Below are positions 30,952 to 40,377 of a stretch of 45,945 nt of DNA, one piece after another. This DNA comes from Clostridiales bacterium. GTDB taxonomy: Bacteria; Bacillota; Clostridia; Christensenellales; Borkfalkiaceae. The number at the start of each line of letters is the position of its first letter. The stretch's first letter is position 1. The position numbers and the translations under genes are program-made. Location: assembly GCA_015069505.1 (NCBI GenBank), contig SVIL01000003.1, positions 1 through 45,945 on the forward strand, in the 5' to 3' direction. The notes below the pieces were generated by a model, which saw nothing but the letters and a program-made list of their open reading frames with translations, made no database searches and was not told where the DNA came from.

Positions 30952-31845
30952 TTACTCCTTAACGTTAAGCCCAAAATCTTTAAGGACCTTAATCATAGCG
31001 ATGGTGTGTTCTTCTTCAAGTTCGGTGAGTGGTGCTCTAACGATTCCGCTACCAAGACCGATGAGTTCCGCTGCCTTTTTAACGGGGATAGGGTTGACTT
31101 CGGTAAACATAGAGTCGATTAAAGGCAACAACCTTTCTTGTAAAGCGGTGGCTTCACTGTTTTTGCCTGCAAAATAGAGTTTTGCAACGTCGCCAACCTC
31201 TTTCGGTGCGATGTTTGACGCAACCGAGATAAGCCCCAAAGAACCTATTGAAAGCATAGCGAGGTTTAAGTTGTCGTCACCTGAGTATAGTGCGGTCTTG
31301 CCACGGATAAGCCTTGCGGTTTCACAAATTTGTTCCATATTACCGCAAGCCTCTTTAATACCGCCTATGTTTTTATGTTCGGCGATTTCTGCCATAGTCC
31401 TTGGCAAAATATTTACACCCGTTCTTGCAGGTACGTTATAGCATAAAACGGGGATATCAACGTTGTCGCAAATATCGTTATAGTACTTTACAAGCCCTTT
31501 TTGCGTGCATTTATTGTAATAGGGGGTAACCACCAAAAGACCGTCCGCACCGATTTTCTGTGCGAGTTGGCTCTTTTCGATTGCCTTTTTGGTGCAGTTG
31601 CTACCCGACCCTAAAATAAACTTAACCCTACCTGCGATTTTATCGTAAGAGAATTTTGCAACTTGTTCATACTCAAAGTCGTTTATAGTCGGGGCTTCAC
31701 CCGTAGTGCCTAAAATACAAAGTGCGTCAATGCCGTTTTGGATTTGGAATTCAATTTGTCTGCCCAAAGCGTCAAAGTCAATGCCGTAAGGTGTGAAAGG
31801 GGTTATAGCCGCCGTACACGTGCCCTTAAAAATAGTCTTGTTCAT
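30952..31845 (-). CDS. dapA: 4-hydroxy-tetrahydrodipicolinate synthase
   Basis: GTCTAAITPFTPYGIDFDALGRQIEFQIQNGIDALCILGTTGEAPT, VVTPYYNKCTQKGLVKYYNDI, YNVPARTGVNI, GIKEACGN. Confidence 0.97.
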   Translation of the reverse strand: MNKTIFKGTCTAAITPFTPYGIDFDALGRQIEFQIQNGIDALCILGTTGEAPTINDFEYEQVAKFSYDKIAGRVKFILGSGSNCTKKAIEKSQLAQKIGADGLLVVTPYYNKCTQKGLVKYYNDICDNVDIPVLCYNVPARTGVNILPRTMAEIAEHKNIGGIKEACGNMEQICETARLIRGKTALYSGDDNLNLAMLSIGSLGLISVASNIAPKEVGDVAKLYFAGKNSEATALQERLLPLIDSMFTEVNPIPVKKAAELIGLGSGIVRAPLTELEEEHTIAMIKVLKDFGLNVKE

Positions 31846-31864
31846 AAAAAACTTCCTTTAATGA

Positions 31865-32881
31865 TTAGTTTAATTGATCTTTTACTGCACCGAGAGCGAT
31901 AGCCCTTTCAGCAATTTGAACTGCGTTGGTCGCAGCACCCTTTCTAATGTTGTCAGCAACAACCCAAAGGTTAATGCCGCTTTCAACCGTATCGTCAAGT
32001 CTAACTCTGCCAACGAAAACTTCGTTCTTGTTTTCAGCGGTTAACGCCATAGGATAAACGTTGTTTGCAACGTCGTCTTGTAATACAACGCCTTCTGCGT
32101 TTGCTAAAACCTTCTTAACTTCGTCAAGAGTGCAAGGCTTGTTAAATTCAATATTAACCGATTCGCTGTGACCGTAGTAAACAGGTACTCTAACGCAAGT
32201 TGCGGTAACTTTAATGTTTTGATCGCCCAAGATTTTTTTGGTTTCAAAAATCATCTTGTCTTCTTCTTTGGTGTAACCGTTATCTAAAAATACGTCAATG
32301 TGAGGGATGCAGTTGCCAAAGATGGGGTAAGGGAACTTTTTGGGTGCTTCGCCATTGATGCCGTTTTTAAGGTCGTCAAAGCCCTTTACACCTGCCCCTG
32401 AAACGGCTTGGTAGGTTGAGTAAACCACTCTCTTAATGCCAAAAGCTTCGTGAAGGGGTTTAAGCATAACCACTGCTTGTATAGTAGAACAGTTGGGGTT
32501 AGCAATAATATTCTTATGCCAAAGGATATCGTTTGCGTTACATTCCGGAACTACTAGCGGAACTTCGGGGTCACGCCTCCAAGCGTTTGAGTTGTCTATA
32601 ACGAGAGCACCGTGCTTTGCGAATACGGGTGCAAACTGTTTGCTTATGTCCCCGCCTGCAGAGAAAAGTGCGATATCTATTTTATGGGATTTAACGTTTT
32701 CTTCGTTAAGTTCTATAACCGTATGGGGTTTGCCCATAAAGTCAATAACTTTGCCTGCGGACTTTGCCGAAGCAAACAAATAATAATTTTCAACCGGTAA
32801 ATTTCTTTCGGTCAAAACTTCCAAAAATTTTCTGCCAACCATACCGGTTGCACCGACTACTGCTACGTTGTACTTTTTCAT
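31865..32881 (-). CDS. asd: Aspartate-semialdehyde dehydrogenase
   Basis: YNVAVVGATGMVGRKFLEVL, NPNCSTIQAVVMLKPLHEAFGIKRVVYSTYQAVSGAG, CVRVPVYYGHSESVNIE. Confidence 0.97.
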   Translation of the reverse strand: MKKYNVAVVGATGMVGRKFLEVLTERNLPVENYYLFASAKSAGKVIDFMGKPHTVIELNEENVKSHKIDIALFSAGGDISKQFAPVFAKHGALVIDNSNAWRRDPEVPLVVPECNANDILWHKNIIANPNCSTIQAVVMLKPLHEAFGIKRVVYSTYQAVSGAGVKGFDDLKNGINGEAPKKFPYPIFGNCIPHIDVFLDNGYTKEEDKMIFETKKILGDQNIKVTATCVRVPVYYGHSESVNIEFNKPCTLDEVKKVLANAEGVVLQDDVANNVYPMALTAENKNEVFVGRVRLDDTVESGINLWVVADNIRKGAATNAVQIAERAIALGAVKDQLN

Positions 32882-33091
32882 AAAGTTACTGCCATCTCCT
32901 AAATAAATATAATATTATATTTTATAATATATCAAAGTAATTCTAAAAAGTAAAGTTTTTTTTCGTCAAAGACCGATTTTTATTTGTAAAATATTTAAAT
33001 TTAGTGTATTATATAGAGTGTATTAGAGTATGGGGTAATCTCGGCAAAAATTATCGCCGTGTATTACGTTTAAGATTTTAGAGGTATTTAA

Positions 33092-34357
33092 ATGGCAGCA
33101 AAGAAAAAGGGCGGATTAATCAACAGGCTTATAATGGGGTCTGAAAAGTCGGAAGGCTATGCAAGGGCATCGCTTCCGTCAAACCGTTGGGAACTTTTTT
33201 TCGACATTTTTAAGGGTAGGTTTTGGAAACTTGTTATAGTCAACCTTTTAACCCTAATATTTTTTATTCCGTTAATCGTGCTTATCTTTTTTAGGTACGT
33301 GGCGTTACTTAACTACGGCATAATGGCACCCTTCTCGCAAGGGTTTGGAGTGGGCTATCAAGGTGTGTCGTCGTTAGTCGGCTTTAACGAAAGCATCGTG
33401 CTTAACGTAAATATGATGATGTACTTATTTTTGCCTATCGCGGTTATGATTGCGATGGTGGGCGTAAGTGGCGGTGCGTACGTTATTAGGAATATGGTTT
33501 GGACGGAAGGTATTTTCGTTTCAAACGATTTTTGGCGTGGTATTAAGCAAAATATAGGGCAACTGCTTTTGGCGGGGCTTGTGTATTCGATAATCTTTTA
33601 TATCGTAAACATTTCAATCGGTATGGTGGACCAAGTGCTTGCCGTCGGCGGTGGTATAGGTTGGCTTTTGACCTTGTCCAAAGTCCTATCCATAATATTG
33701 CTCGTGTTTATAAGCATGATGTTTATGCATATGGTAACTATGTCGGTAACGTACAAATTGACCTTTTGGCAGTTAATAAAAAATGCGTTTATGTTTACCC
33801 TTGGACTATTGCCGCAAAATATATTCTTTTTGGCGGTAGGTTTAGTGCCGTTTATTCTAATGCTTTTCGGTGGGTTCTTTTTCACCATCGGTATAATACT
33901 TGCGTTGCTGTTCGGTATCAGTTACTTCTTGCTCGTGTGGACGGATTTCTGTCAATGGGCTTACGATAAGTTTATCAACGACAGAGTGCCGGGTGCACAA
34001 AAGAATAGGGGTATTTATGAAAAGGTTAAGGAAAGCGATTCGGGTGCTCTTAAACAATACAGAGAGCAACTTGCTATGTCTGCAAGGTCTTCACTCAATT
34101 CACGCCCGATTAAGCCGATAACCGACGACGAACTTACTATTGCGGAACTTCCTACGTCCTTTAACCGTGACGATATTAAGAGGCTTAACGAATCTAAGAA
34201 AGTCATTTACGAAGATCACGAAAGGTATATTGAAGAACATAAGAACGACCCTGAATTCCAGCGTTCCGAAGAAGAAATTCAAATGGAAAAGGATCAGGAA
34301 GAAAGGGAAAAGAGAATTGAAAAGGCTAAGAAGGAACTTAGCAAACGTAAAAAATAA
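33092..34357 (+). CDS. Polytopic membrane protein with a long charged cytoplasmic-type tail (possibly DUF624/YesL-like N-terminal region)
   Basis: Several hydrophobic segments, then about 120 aa Lys/Glu-rich tail. Confidence 0.6.
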   Translation: MAAKKKGGLINRLIMGSEKSEGYARASLPSNRWELFFDIFKGRFWKLVIVNLLTLIFFIPLIVLIFFRYVALLNYGIMAPFSQGFGVGYQGVSSLVGFNESIVLNVNMMMYLFLPIAVMIAMVGVSGGAYVIRNMVWTEGIFVSNDFWRGIKQNIGQLLLAGLVYSIIFYIVNISIGMVDQVLAVGGGIGWLLTLSKVLSIILLVFISMMFMHMVTMSVTYKLTFWQLIKNAFMFTLGLLPQNIFFLAVGLVPFILMLFGGFFFTIGIILALLFGISYFLLVWTDFCQWAYDKFINDRVPGAQKNRGIYEKVKESDSGALKQYREQLAMSARSSLNSRPIKPITDDELTIAELPTSFNRDDIKRLNESKKVIYEDHERYIEEHKNDPEFQRSEEEIQMEKDQEEREKRIEKAKKELSKRKK

Positions 34358-34393
34358 AGATTGCTCGTGTGAAAAATTAAAGACGTCAGGGTT

Positions 34394-34410
34394 AACGCCG
34401 TGGCGTTTTT
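34394..34410 (+). terminator. Weak terminator-like hairpin
   Basis: AACGC-CGTG-GCGTT followed by TTTT. Confidence 0.4.
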
Positions 34411-34431
34411 TAGCGAAATAGGAGAAGTTTT

Positions 34432-35721
34432 ATGGAGATTGAACTGGTTGATTTTTTATGCCAACTTGCAATAATTTTGTTTTCAACCAAAATGCTTGGG
34501 ATTTTTATGCGAAAGTTAGGGCTTCCGCAAGTCTTGGGTTTTATCGTTGCCGGAATTTTAATAGGCACGTCTATTTGGGGTTTGTTCTTTGATATCGGCA
34601 GCAACTGGATTTTCCCGATAACCGAAAACGTTTACCTTAAAGCGTTTGCCGAAGTCGGCGTAATATTCGTAATGTTTACCGCAGGACTTGAAACGAATCT
34701 TGAAGATATAAAAAATACGGGCAAAGTTTCCTTTTTGATAGCACTTATGGGCGTGGTTATTCCGCTTGGTGCAGGGTTTTTGTTGGCGTGGTTGTTCTTG
34801 CCGAATGAAAGCGTTTATACATGGCTTTTCGTGGGCGTTATAATGACGGCAACCAGCGTAGGTATTACGGTAGAAGTGCTTCGTGAGATGGGCAAACTTC
34901 AAACTAAGGTCGGCACGGTTATCGTATCGTCCGCCATTATCGACGACGTTTTGGGCGTAATAGTTTTGGCGATAGCGTTATCTCTGTCTGGTGGAAACGC
35001 CGTTACAAGCCCCGTGCTTTCACTCATAAACCCGAACGGCAACGCAATTATAACGGTGCTTTGGATTTTTGCCTTTTTCGTGTTTGCGGTGGGCGTTGGT
35101 ATTCCACTCGCAAAACTGTTTAAGTATATCGAGAAAAAGACACCGCATACCAGAAGAATTCCTATTTTGTCAATCTCAATGTGTTTGGCGTACGCTTTCG
35201 TTGCGGAAAAGGTATTTGGCGTTGCGGATATTACGGGTGCTTACATAGCGGGTATAATACTTTCAACTAACCACGCATCCGCACAATACGTGGATAGAAA
35301 GGTTACCATAAACTCTTATACGATATTTGCACCTATCTTTTTTGCGTGCATAGGCATAAAGATAAGTTTTGCAAGTTTTACGCTCGACGTGCTGTGGTTT
35401 GCACTCGCTTTCGTTGCGGTCGCTATACTCACAAAGATTATAGGTTGCGGTGGTATGGCTAAAATTTGCAAATTCAACTTTAAGGACAGTTTACGAATAG
35501 GTATAGGCATGATAACCCGTGGTGAGGTTGCCTTAATCGTTATGGAAAAGGGGATTACGGGCGGACTTCTAGACCCCAAATACCGTGCAATCGTCGTACT
35601 GCTTGTTTTGGTAAGTTCGCTTATCGCACCGATAATACTTAAAATGCTTTATAAAAACGATAAAGAGTCTTTGCCGTTAGAGGGCAGTTTAGAGGAGAAA
35701 AAACTTGAACAAACTACTTAA
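34432..35721 (+). CDS. Cation:proton antiporter (CPA2 family)
   Basis: LGLPQVLGFIVAGILIG, MFTAGLETNLEDIKNTG, SSAIIDDVLGVIVLAIALSL, GMITRGEVALIVMEKGI. Confidence 0.9.
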   Translation: MEIELVDFLCQLAIILFSTKMLGIFMRKLGLPQVLGFIVAGILIGTSIWGLFFDIGSNWIFPITENVYLKAFAEVGVIFVMFTAGLETNLEDIKNTGKVSFLIALMGVVIPLGAGFLLAWLFLPNESVYTWLFVGVIMTATSVGITVEVLREMGKLQTKVGTVIVSSAIIDDVLGVIVLAIALSLSGGNAVTSPVLSLINPNGNAIITVLWIFAFFVFAVGVGIPLAKLFKYIEKKTPHTRRIPILSISMCLAYAFVAEKVFGVADITGAYIAGIILSTNHASAQYVDRKVTINSYTIFAPIFFACIGIKISFASFTLDVLWFALAFVAVAILTKIIGCGGMAKICKFNFKDSLRIGIGMITRGEVALIVMEKGITGGLLDPKYRAIVVLLVLVSSLIAPIILKMLYKNDKESLPLEGSLEEKKLEQTT

Positions 35722-36559
35722 AGCAATGATATTTGACAATCAACTAACCTTGTCCGTTTTGGAAACTACGGATATGGTGAACGATGCTATAAAAATCCAT
35801 AAACTTTCGCCACTTACGGCGGCGGCACTCGGCAGAACGCTTACGGTGTGCACGTTTATGTCCTCAAACCTTAAAAATCAAAAGGATAAACTTTCGGTTA
35901 CCGTTGCGGGGGACGGTGTTGGCGGAAAGATAACCGTTTGCGGAAACGGGGATCTTAATATGCGTGGGTATATAGATAACCCCCAAGCCGATTTACCGCT
36001 TAGGGCGGACGGGAAGTTGGACGTAGGCGGTTGCGTGGGTAGAAACGGTAGGATAACCGTTACCAAAAGTATGGGACTTAAAGACCCGTATTCGGGCAGT
36101 GCAAAACTCGTTACGGGTGAAATCGCTGAGGACTTTACCTCTTACTACGCACTTAGCGAACAACAACCCACCGCTATTGCATTAGGGGTTAAAATAGGAA
36201 AGGACTTGTCTTGCGTGGGGGCAGGCGGTGTTATTATCCAAGCCCTACCGTTTGCGAGTGAAGAAGCACTTATCAAAGCCGAAGAGATTATGGGTGGGCT
36301 TAAAAATATATCTACGCTTATTGAAAACGGCGGTGCGGAAGGCGTACTAAAAGGAATTTTTGGGGATATTGAATACCAAACCTATTATCCCGAATACAAG
36401 TGTCTTTGCAGTAGAGAGTATATTGAGAGCGTGTTGATATCGCTTGGCAAAGAAGAAGTTGACGATATTATTAAAGAAGAAGGGGCAGTTAAGGTTGGGT
36501 GCCAGTTTTGTAATAAGGAGTACGTTTTTTACAAGGAAGATACGGACAAACTTTTTTAG
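35705..36559 (+). CDS. hslO: Redox-regulated chaperone Hsp33
   Basis: TVAGDGVGGKITVCGNGDLNMRGYIDNPQ, C-terminal zinc site CLC...CQFC; TTG start overlapping the antiporter gene by 17 nt. Confidence 0.95.
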   Translation: MNKLLKAMIFDNQLTLSVLETTDMVNDAIKIHKLSPLTAAALGRTLTVCTFMSSNLKNQKDKLSVTVAGDGVGGKITVCGNGDLNMRGYIDNPQADLPLRADGKLDVGGCVGRNGRITVTKSMGLKDPYSGSAKLVTGEIAEDFTSYYALSEQQPTAIALGVKIGKDLSCVGAGGVIIQALPFASEEALIKAEEIMGGLKNISTLIENGGAEGVLKGIFGDIEYQTYYPEYKCLCSREYIESVLISLGKEEVDDIIKEEGAVKVGCQFCNKEYVFYKEDTDKLF

Positions 36560-36562
36560 GGT

Positions 36563-38257
36563 ATGGAAGATAAGGTAATAAGTTTTGACAACAGCCTCGC
36601 TCGGATTAAGAAATTAGGTACAAGCCGTGCGGAAAACGGCGATTATATAGGTGGGCTTGGGTTTTTTTATCAAGCACTACAAGGCGAACTTACTAACGAC
36701 GAAGTTTTGTCGTTATATATGGATATTGCCGATTGTTACGCCGATATGGAACTTTACGAACTTTCAAACAAGTTTTGGTTTGCCTATCTTGATAAAGCCC
36801 CAAAAGACAAGATGACGCTTGCGTACGAAGAACTTGGGATAAACTTTTTTTATATGAACAACCTGTGGATGTCGGGGTACTATTTTCATAAAAAGTTTAC
36901 CGAGGACGGGTTTATTTCGCCCGAAGGGTTAGATCAGGATATAGTTGACTTTTTTTCAAACGAATTAGACAAGAGAGATGAATATAGGATAGTTTATCCG
37001 TTTGAACACGCCGATTACAAAAAGGAATTGACCGAGGCGAAGCGTGCCATAGCGGCGTCCGACTTTACTACTGCGGAACTGTATTTGAAAAAGATTCCAC
37101 CTTTAAGCCCGCAAGGGAAGGAAGCGTTAAGCGAACTTTCTATGCTTAACTTTATCAAAGGGGATTCAGACCTTGCAATAGAGTATTGCCGTAAAAATAT
37201 TGAAGAGAACGGTGAAAGCCTTACGACGTATTGTAACTTATCTAGTATATATCATTACAAGAAAGACCGGGATAAAAGTGCGTACTATTTTGAAAAGGCG
37301 ATGGAATACCCCATTGACGATATCACCGACGTTTATAAGATTGCAACTTGTGCCTTAGAACAAGGTAAGCATCTTTACGCAATGCCGTATTTAGAAAGGA
37401 TTTTAAGCGAAAGACCATACGACTATAACATCAGTTATCTTTACGGCTTGGCACTTATAAATTGCGGTGCGATGGAAAAGGCTATTACGCAACTTTCCAA
37501 AACTCTTTCAATGAACCCAGACGACGGCGTAGTGAAGTATTATATAGCCCTTGCAAGACGGCTTGAACGTGAAGGGGATAGGGAAAATATCTTGCCCTTA
37601 AAGTATATTGCGGACGTTCCTGAAAAGGAAGCGGCAAGGCGAAAACAACTTATATGCAGTATAGCCGCTATGACGGTAATAAAAATAAACCAAGCGATAA
37701 AGAAAAAAGAGATTATGGAAACCCTTTTATGGGGGATACGTTGCGGGGACGAAGCCATTGCTAAGGCAAGTATAGTGGCGTTGGCAAGTTCGACTGTGAA
37801 ATATGCGGAAAAGACACTTTGCGAACTCTTAATCGATAACGATTTACCTCTCTTTATAAAAGAGATGATACTTTATTGCCTTGTCGTTTCGGGGTGCAAA
37901 AGAAACCTTTCGCTGGTCAAGGTCAACTGCTTTATGAAGGCAAAACCCAGAAAACTTAGGTTTGAAAGTTCTGCAACCGACCAAATATTTTTTATATCGT
38001 ACGCCTTTTGTTTTAGCCGTTTGGCGTTTACCAGCGTGAGCAATTTGGACAAGGTCGCCTTTGCTATCGAAAGCGTATATAAAAAGTTAAAAGACATCGA
38101 CCTATCTTTCGTGAAAAAAGAGGACCTTGCCGCCTTAGTCGCTTATAGGGCGGGGTATAAAGAATTTAAAAAGAAAGAGTCGGTGGTTAAACTTTTTAGT
38201 GCGGACGAAAAGGTGTTTGATAGACTTGTTAGGATTATGGAGGGTAAATATGATTAA
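36563..38257 (+). CDS. TPR-repeat protein of unknown function with helical-repeat C-terminal half
   Basis: Repeated TPR-like units (ESLTTYCNLSSIYHYKKDRDKSAYYFEKAMEYP; YNISYLYGLALINCGAMEKAITQLSKTLSMNPDDGVVKYYIALARRL). Confidence 0.75.
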   Translation: MEDKVISFDNSLARIKKLGTSRAENGDYIGGLGFFYQALQGELTNDEVLSLYMDIADCYADMELYELSNKFWFAYLDKAPKDKMTLAYEELGINFFYMNNLWMSGYYFHKKFTEDGFISPEGLDQDIVDFFSNELDKRDEYRIVYPFEHADYKKELTEAKRAIAASDFTTAELYLKKIPPLSPQGKEALSELSMLNFIKGDSDLAIEYCRKNIEENGESLTTYCNLSSIYHYKKDRDKSAYYFEKAMEYPIDDITDVYKIATCALEQGKHLYAMPYLERILSERPYDYNISYLYGLALINCGAMEKAITQLSKTLSMNPDDGVVKYYIALARRLEREGDRENILPLKYIADVPEKEAARRKQLICSIAAMTVIKINQAIKKKEIMETLLWGIRCGDEAIAKASIVALASSTVKYAEKTLCELLIDNDLPLFIKEMILYCLVVSGCKRNLSLVKVNCFMKAKPRKLRFESSATDQIFFISYAFCFSRLAFTSVSNLDKVAFAIESVYKKLKDIDLSFVKKEDLAALVAYRAGYKEFKKKESVVKLFSADEKVFDRLVRIMEGKYD

Positions 38258-39077
38258 GATTGTGGATATTGACAAGTTGTTTTCCGATTATATTTCAGAC
38301 TACGTTTATTCATCGGTAGGTAAGGTTAAGCCTGAGGATATTGAGAATATGATGCCCGTTTTATACGAAAAGTTTGGCAAGACCGCCTTAAAAGAACTTG
38401 ACGGGTGTTCGCCCGAAGAATACTATAAAAAGTACTCGGCAAAAGAGTTGGTTGCGTGTTTAAAGACTCATATTGAAAAGGGTGTTGACGTTTCCGATTT
38501 TCTTTGCGAAGCCTTATCCGATGCTCGTGACGGGGCAACCGAACTTTATAACGAATTATCCGTAGCCGAAAACGAAGAATTTATAATGTACGCCCTAAAT
38601 ATGTTAGCCGAAACGGATATGACGAAGTTTTGCAAGGGCATACTTAAATTTATCGAGTGGGATTACGGCGAGGGGGTAAAGGAACTTGCCACCGAGATTT
38701 TGTACCCGTACGCAAACGTAGTTAAGGACGATATGGTCGCAAGGTATAGCGAAAGTTCAAAGGAAGTCAAAGCACTTTTTACCGAGGTTTTATCGCACGC
38801 CGATAAGGACGACAAGGTGTTTGATATACTTATTGAACAGTTCGTTCTGCACCCTGACGAAATTCCGCTTTACGCAGGGTATTTGGGCAAGTTTGGGGAC
38901 GAACGTGCATTGCCTTTTTTGATGACGGCGATAGAGAGCGATAAGATTAACTATCACGATTTTGAGGAATTGCGTTTTGCGATAGAGTGCCTTGGCGGAA
39001 CGTACGACAAGGAAAGGGATTTTTCAAAAGACAAAGCGTACAAAAAAATTATAAGTTCAAAAGAAAATATTCAGTAA
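38250..39077 (+). CDS. Helical-repeat (HEAT-like) protein of unknown function
   Basis: Overlaps TPR gene stop by 8 nt; start at MIKIVDIDKL; C-terminal GKFGDERALPFLMTAIESDKINYHDFEELRFAIECLGG resembles a HEAT unit. Confidence 0.65.
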   Translation: MIKIVDIDKLFSDYISDYVYSSVGKVKPEDIENMMPVLYEKFGKTALKELDGCSPEEYYKKYSAKELVACLKTHIEKGVDVSDFLCEALSDARDGATELYNELSVAENEEFIMYALNMLAETDMTKFCKGILKFIEWDYGEGVKELATEILYPYANVVKDDMVARYSESSKEVKALFTEVLSHADKDDKVFDILIEQFVLHPDEIPLYAGYLGKFGDERALPFLMTAIESDKINYHDFEELRFAIECLGGTYDKERDFSKDKAYKKIISSKENIQ

Positions 39078-39110
39078 TTAAATAACCGCATCCACAGTAT
39101 AAATGTAAGT

Positions 39111-40199
39111 ATGAGAAAACTTATGGATAACTTGGGTGCGGTTTTTGTTTGTGTTGGAAGTGTGGTTGGTGCAGGGTTTATATCGGGCAGAGAACTTCTT
39201 AGCTTTTTTGGGCAGAAGGGGTACTTGTTACCCCTTTTTTTAAGTTTTTTGTGCTTTGCGTTTTTTTGTTTGGTGATAGGCTTTATAGGACGAGCGGAAA
39301 AAGATTTTTCAAGCCTTACAAGAAGGGTTTTTCACGGTAAAGATTTTACAAAGTGGCTGGTATATATATCTTCAATTTTATCTATATCCGTAATGCTTTG
39401 CGTTATAGACGACTTGACCTTAATTATTAACCCCACGAATTTACCCCTTTATTCAATCGCAATATTTTTAGTGGTGATACTTTTATCTACGCACGGGAAC
39501 GGGGTGGCGAAGATTATAAATCTCATATTACTTCCGATGATAATTGCGTTTACATGTTACGTTTCTTTTACCCAAGCCATCCCCATAATAGACCTAACGC
39601 TTAGTTTTAAGCCCAAAAGGATTATAACCGCACTTTTATATTCGTGTATGAACGTGTTTATAAATTTGCCGTGCATATCTGACGTATTGCGTGGCAAAAA
39701 CAAAAAAAGTTTGGTCTTTATAGCGGTAACGACTTCAATTATTTTAGGGCTATTTAGTTTGCTTATCCTATCCGTTTTAAGTGGGCATAATCATGGTTTG
39801 GAAAGTTCGCCCTCACCCTTTTTAACAGCGGTTAAAACGGGCGGATTTTTATTTAACGGCGTTTGCCTTTTGGGGGTGATAACCTCTTTGATAACAGCGG
39901 TTTACCCATTGCTAAAAGAGTTAAAGGGAAGCAAGAATAAATATATTACGCCTATGGTTTTAGGCGGGTGTTTCGTACTGTCAAGGCTTGGGGTAAAGGT
40001 GGTGATAGATTTTTTATATCCGCTTATAGGTGGGCTTGGGTTGGTTTTTATGATTAGATGTTTAATTCATCTTAAAAATAATAGGTATAAAAAATTTAAG
40101 TTTGCCGAAAATGAGAGTACGACTATTAAGATGGAGGGGAAATATGGGAAAGAGAAAGAAAAAGAACAAAGTGGTGCATTTGACCGACGAACAGTATAA
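39111..40199 (+). CDS. YkvI-like polytopic membrane protein
   Basis: NLGAVFVCVGSVVGAGFISGRELLSFFGQKG; about 10 hydrophobic segments. Confidence 0.7.
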   Translation: MRKLMDNLGAVFVCVGSVVGAGFISGRELLSFFGQKGYLLPLFLSFLCFAFFCLVIGFIGRAEKDFSSLTRRVFHGKDFTKWLVYISSILSISVMLCVIDDLTLIINPTNLPLYSIAIFLVVILLSTHGNGVAKIINLILLPMIIAFTCYVSFTQAIPIIDLTLSFKPKRIITALLYSCMNVFINLPCISDVLRGKNKKSLVFIAVTTSIILGLFSLLILSVLSGHNHGLESSPSPFLTAVKTGGFLFNGVCLLGVITSLITAVYPLLKELKGSKNKYITPMVLGGCFVLSRLGVKVVIDFLYPLIGGLGLVFMIRCLIHLKNNRYKKFKFAENESTTIKMEGKYGKEKEKEQSGAFDRRTV

Positions 40200-40266
40200 C
40201 GATTACGTAATGTCCTTAAAAGAGGAAAGACCGCCTAAACTTATCAGGGATATTTTTGAAGATTAG
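40144..40266 (+). CDS. Unannotated 40-aa basic/acidic small protein
   Basis: MGKRKKKNKVVHLTDEQYNDYVMSLKEERPPKLIRDIFED; strong Shine-Dalgarno GGAGGGG 5-6 nt before ATG; overlaps the 3' end of the ykvI-like gene in another frame; below the size cut-off of the supplied ORF track. Confidence 0.7.
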   Translation: MGKRKKKNKVVHLTDEQYNDYVMSLKEERPPKLIRDIFED

Positions 40267-40377
40267 GCTAAAAAAACCTTATTCTACGCTATGGCTCTCA
40301 AATTTTTTAATAAAAGGGTTGTAAATTTTTTATAAAAATTGTATAATAAACAAAAACTTTTTTAAGGGGGGATAGGT

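Noticed and set aside
32882-33000. Possible lysine riboswitch upstream of asd-dapA-dapB
   Set aside because: The AT-rich leader is too short and lacks the conserved L-box segments.
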